Positions 5,751-6,793 of a DNA stretch of 6,793 bases are shown here, one piece after another. Within the stretch, counting starts at the first letter, position 1. Every line of letters begins with the position of its first letter. The DNA comes from Cytophagaceae bacterium (GTDB lineage Bacteria; Bacteroidota; Bacteroidia; Cytophagales; Spirosomataceae). The stretch spans positions 1 through 6,793 of the forward strand of contig CANIYB010000136.1 in NCBI GenBank assembly GCA_947471105.1. Direction: 5' to 3'. The notes beneath the pieces were generated by a model. That model was not told the origin of the DNA, did no database searches, and saw nothing but the letters and a program-made list of their open reading frames with translations. A program made the position numbers and the translations under genes.

Positions 5751-6793
5751 ATGCATAGAGCGATTTTTAGCTTTATATCTTTTTGTTTGTTGTTTTTGTG
5801 CTCCAACTTAAATGCCCAATCTATCCTTAATTCACCTTTATCCTATATTGGAATGGGGGAATTATATCCAACAGAGCCTGCGACCAACATGATGATGGGT
5901 GGAATAGGGGTTTCCAATTCGAATGGGATTTATGCAAATTCAATCAATCCAGCGCTTTTAGCCAGAAATCATTATACGGTTTTCGAAGTAGGAGTGAACA
6001 CAGAGCTTAAAACTTTACAAGATTATCGCCAGAAGCAACAAGTTTTTGGAGGTAATTATGAGTCATTACAATTGACTTTGCCCATAAGTAATCGTTGGAC
6101 CGCTTCTATTGGAATTCGCCCTCATTCGGCGGTCGATTACACTACTAAATCATTTCGTCGATTAAATTTATTAGGTGTAGATAGCTTAATCTATGGCTAT
6201 GAAGGGAAAGGCAGCGTTACCAAATTGAGTTTTGCTAATGGGGTAAGGATCGGAAAAGAATTTTATATCGGATTAGAAGCCAATTATCTTTTTGGAACCG
6301 TTAATCGAAATGTGTCTACCCAAAATATGTCGGACGGACAATTTTATAAAATCCAATTAGAAAATTTGAATTCATATTCAGATTTTTCATTCAAAGCGGG
6401 GTTGGCATATCGTAAATCATTAAAAAATGATCTTTTTGTGAATATCGGTGCAACCATGGATTTGACCTCAAAAATGAATGCAACTCAGCTGAACAGGTTT
6501 GCTATCATGGATTTATCAGGCATGAATATGATCAATGCAGATACACTTAGAAATACGTATAATTTTACCCAAAATCTGCCTGTCACTACCCGTTTGGGTG
6601 TAAGTTTAGAGAAAATTGCAGCTTGGATGGTGGGTATTGACTATTCTCAAACGGATTGGTCTAAAGTAGACAACAATTTAGGTAGATCTAGTAAGCCTCT
6701 TCCTGTAAGTACAAAATGGTCTATCGGTGGTGAATTTACACCTGATTTTACATCTGTGTCCAATTATTTTAAGCGGACCACCTATCGTTTTGG
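5751..6793 (+). CDS. FadL/OMPP1-like outer membrane beta-barrel protein, 5' part
   Basis: The frame is open from ATG 5751 to the right edge, giving 347 residues without a stop; the gene continues outside. Residues 1-22 form a signal peptide: a basic start (MHR), a hydrophobic core rich in Phe and Leu, and an NAQ ending that suggests cleavage between A22 and Q23. The mature start has a Gly/Met-rich MMMGGIGVSNSNGIYANSINPALL stretch near residues 48-71, resembling the N-terminal plug and 'NPA' region of FadL/OMPP1-type proteins in Bacteroidota. After it come alternating polar/hydrophobic strands such as WTASIGIRP and FYIGLEANYLFG, typical of a beta-barrel. Family members move hydrophobic compounds across the outer membrane, but the substrate here cannot be inferred. 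An in-frame ATG at 5709 would add 14 residues before the signal peptide; 5751 is preferred because of the signal peptide and the AATAAA just before it. Confidence 0.75.
   Translation, partial: MHRAIFSFISFCLLFLCSNLNAQSILNSPLSYIGMGELYPTEPATNMMMGGIGVSNSNGIYANSINPALLARNHYTVFEVGVNTELKTLQDYRQKQQVFGGNYESLQLTLPISNRWTASIGIRPHSAVDYTTKSFRRLNLLGVDSLIYGYEGKGSVTKLSFANGVRIGKEFYIGLEANYLFGTVNRNVSTQNMSDGQFYKIQLENLNSYSDFSFKAGLAYRKSLKNDLFVNIGATMDLTSKMNATQLNRFAIMDLSGMNMINADTLRNTYNFTQNLPVTTRLGVSLEKIAAWMVGIDYSQTDWSKVDNNLGRSSKPLPVSTKWSIGGEFTPDFTSVSNYFKRTTYRF

Overview
The window reads as chromosomal DNA of a member of the Bacteroidota, probably Cytophagales-like. The reasons are the proteins themselves (a Bacteroidota-style IlvN, a ketol-acid reductoisomerase resembling fungal Ilv5, a short LeuA, a FadL-like outer membrane protein with an 'NAQ' signal-peptide end), A-rich start regions without Shine-Dalgarno sites, and several matches to the Bacteroidota promoter core TAnnTTTG. 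The genus cannot be fixed from this sequence alone.

Bases 1-2050 hold the end of a branched-chain amino acid operon: the 3' part of ilvB (acetolactate synthase catalytic subunit), ilvN (its ACT-domain regulatory subunit, 3 bases later) and ilvC (33 bases later). The operon ends at a strong intrinsic terminator (2106-2136). The loop and T tract of that terminator overlap an apparent promoter for the next gene, ilvA (threonine deaminase, 2151-3155), whose transcript would be leaderless or nearly so.

A 220-base, very AT-rich gap (3156-3375) carries a nested inverted repeat and a good TTG-N20-TAnnTTTG promoter for leuA (2-isopropylmalate synthase, 3376-4515). Convergent with leuA, 12 bases away, is an MscS-family channel gene (4528-5601, minus strand). 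A divergent 149-base spacer separates it from the start of a FadL/OMPP1-like outer membrane beta-barrel gene that runs off the right edge.

Together ilvB, ilvN and ilvC supply steps shared by valine, leucine and isoleucine synthesis, ilvA commits threonine to isoleucine, and leuA commits 2-ketoisovalerate to leucine. IlvA and LeuA are both short forms without the usual C-terminal allosteric domains. The only classical effector-binding domain visible in the window is the ACT domain of IlvN. The MscS and FadL-like genes have no evident functional link to this pathway.

I found no previously undescribed system. The points worth a second look are the fused terminator/promoter at ilvC-ilvA with a competing upstream hairpin, the inverted repeat upstream of leuA, the missing allosteric domains, and the fungal-like KARI.
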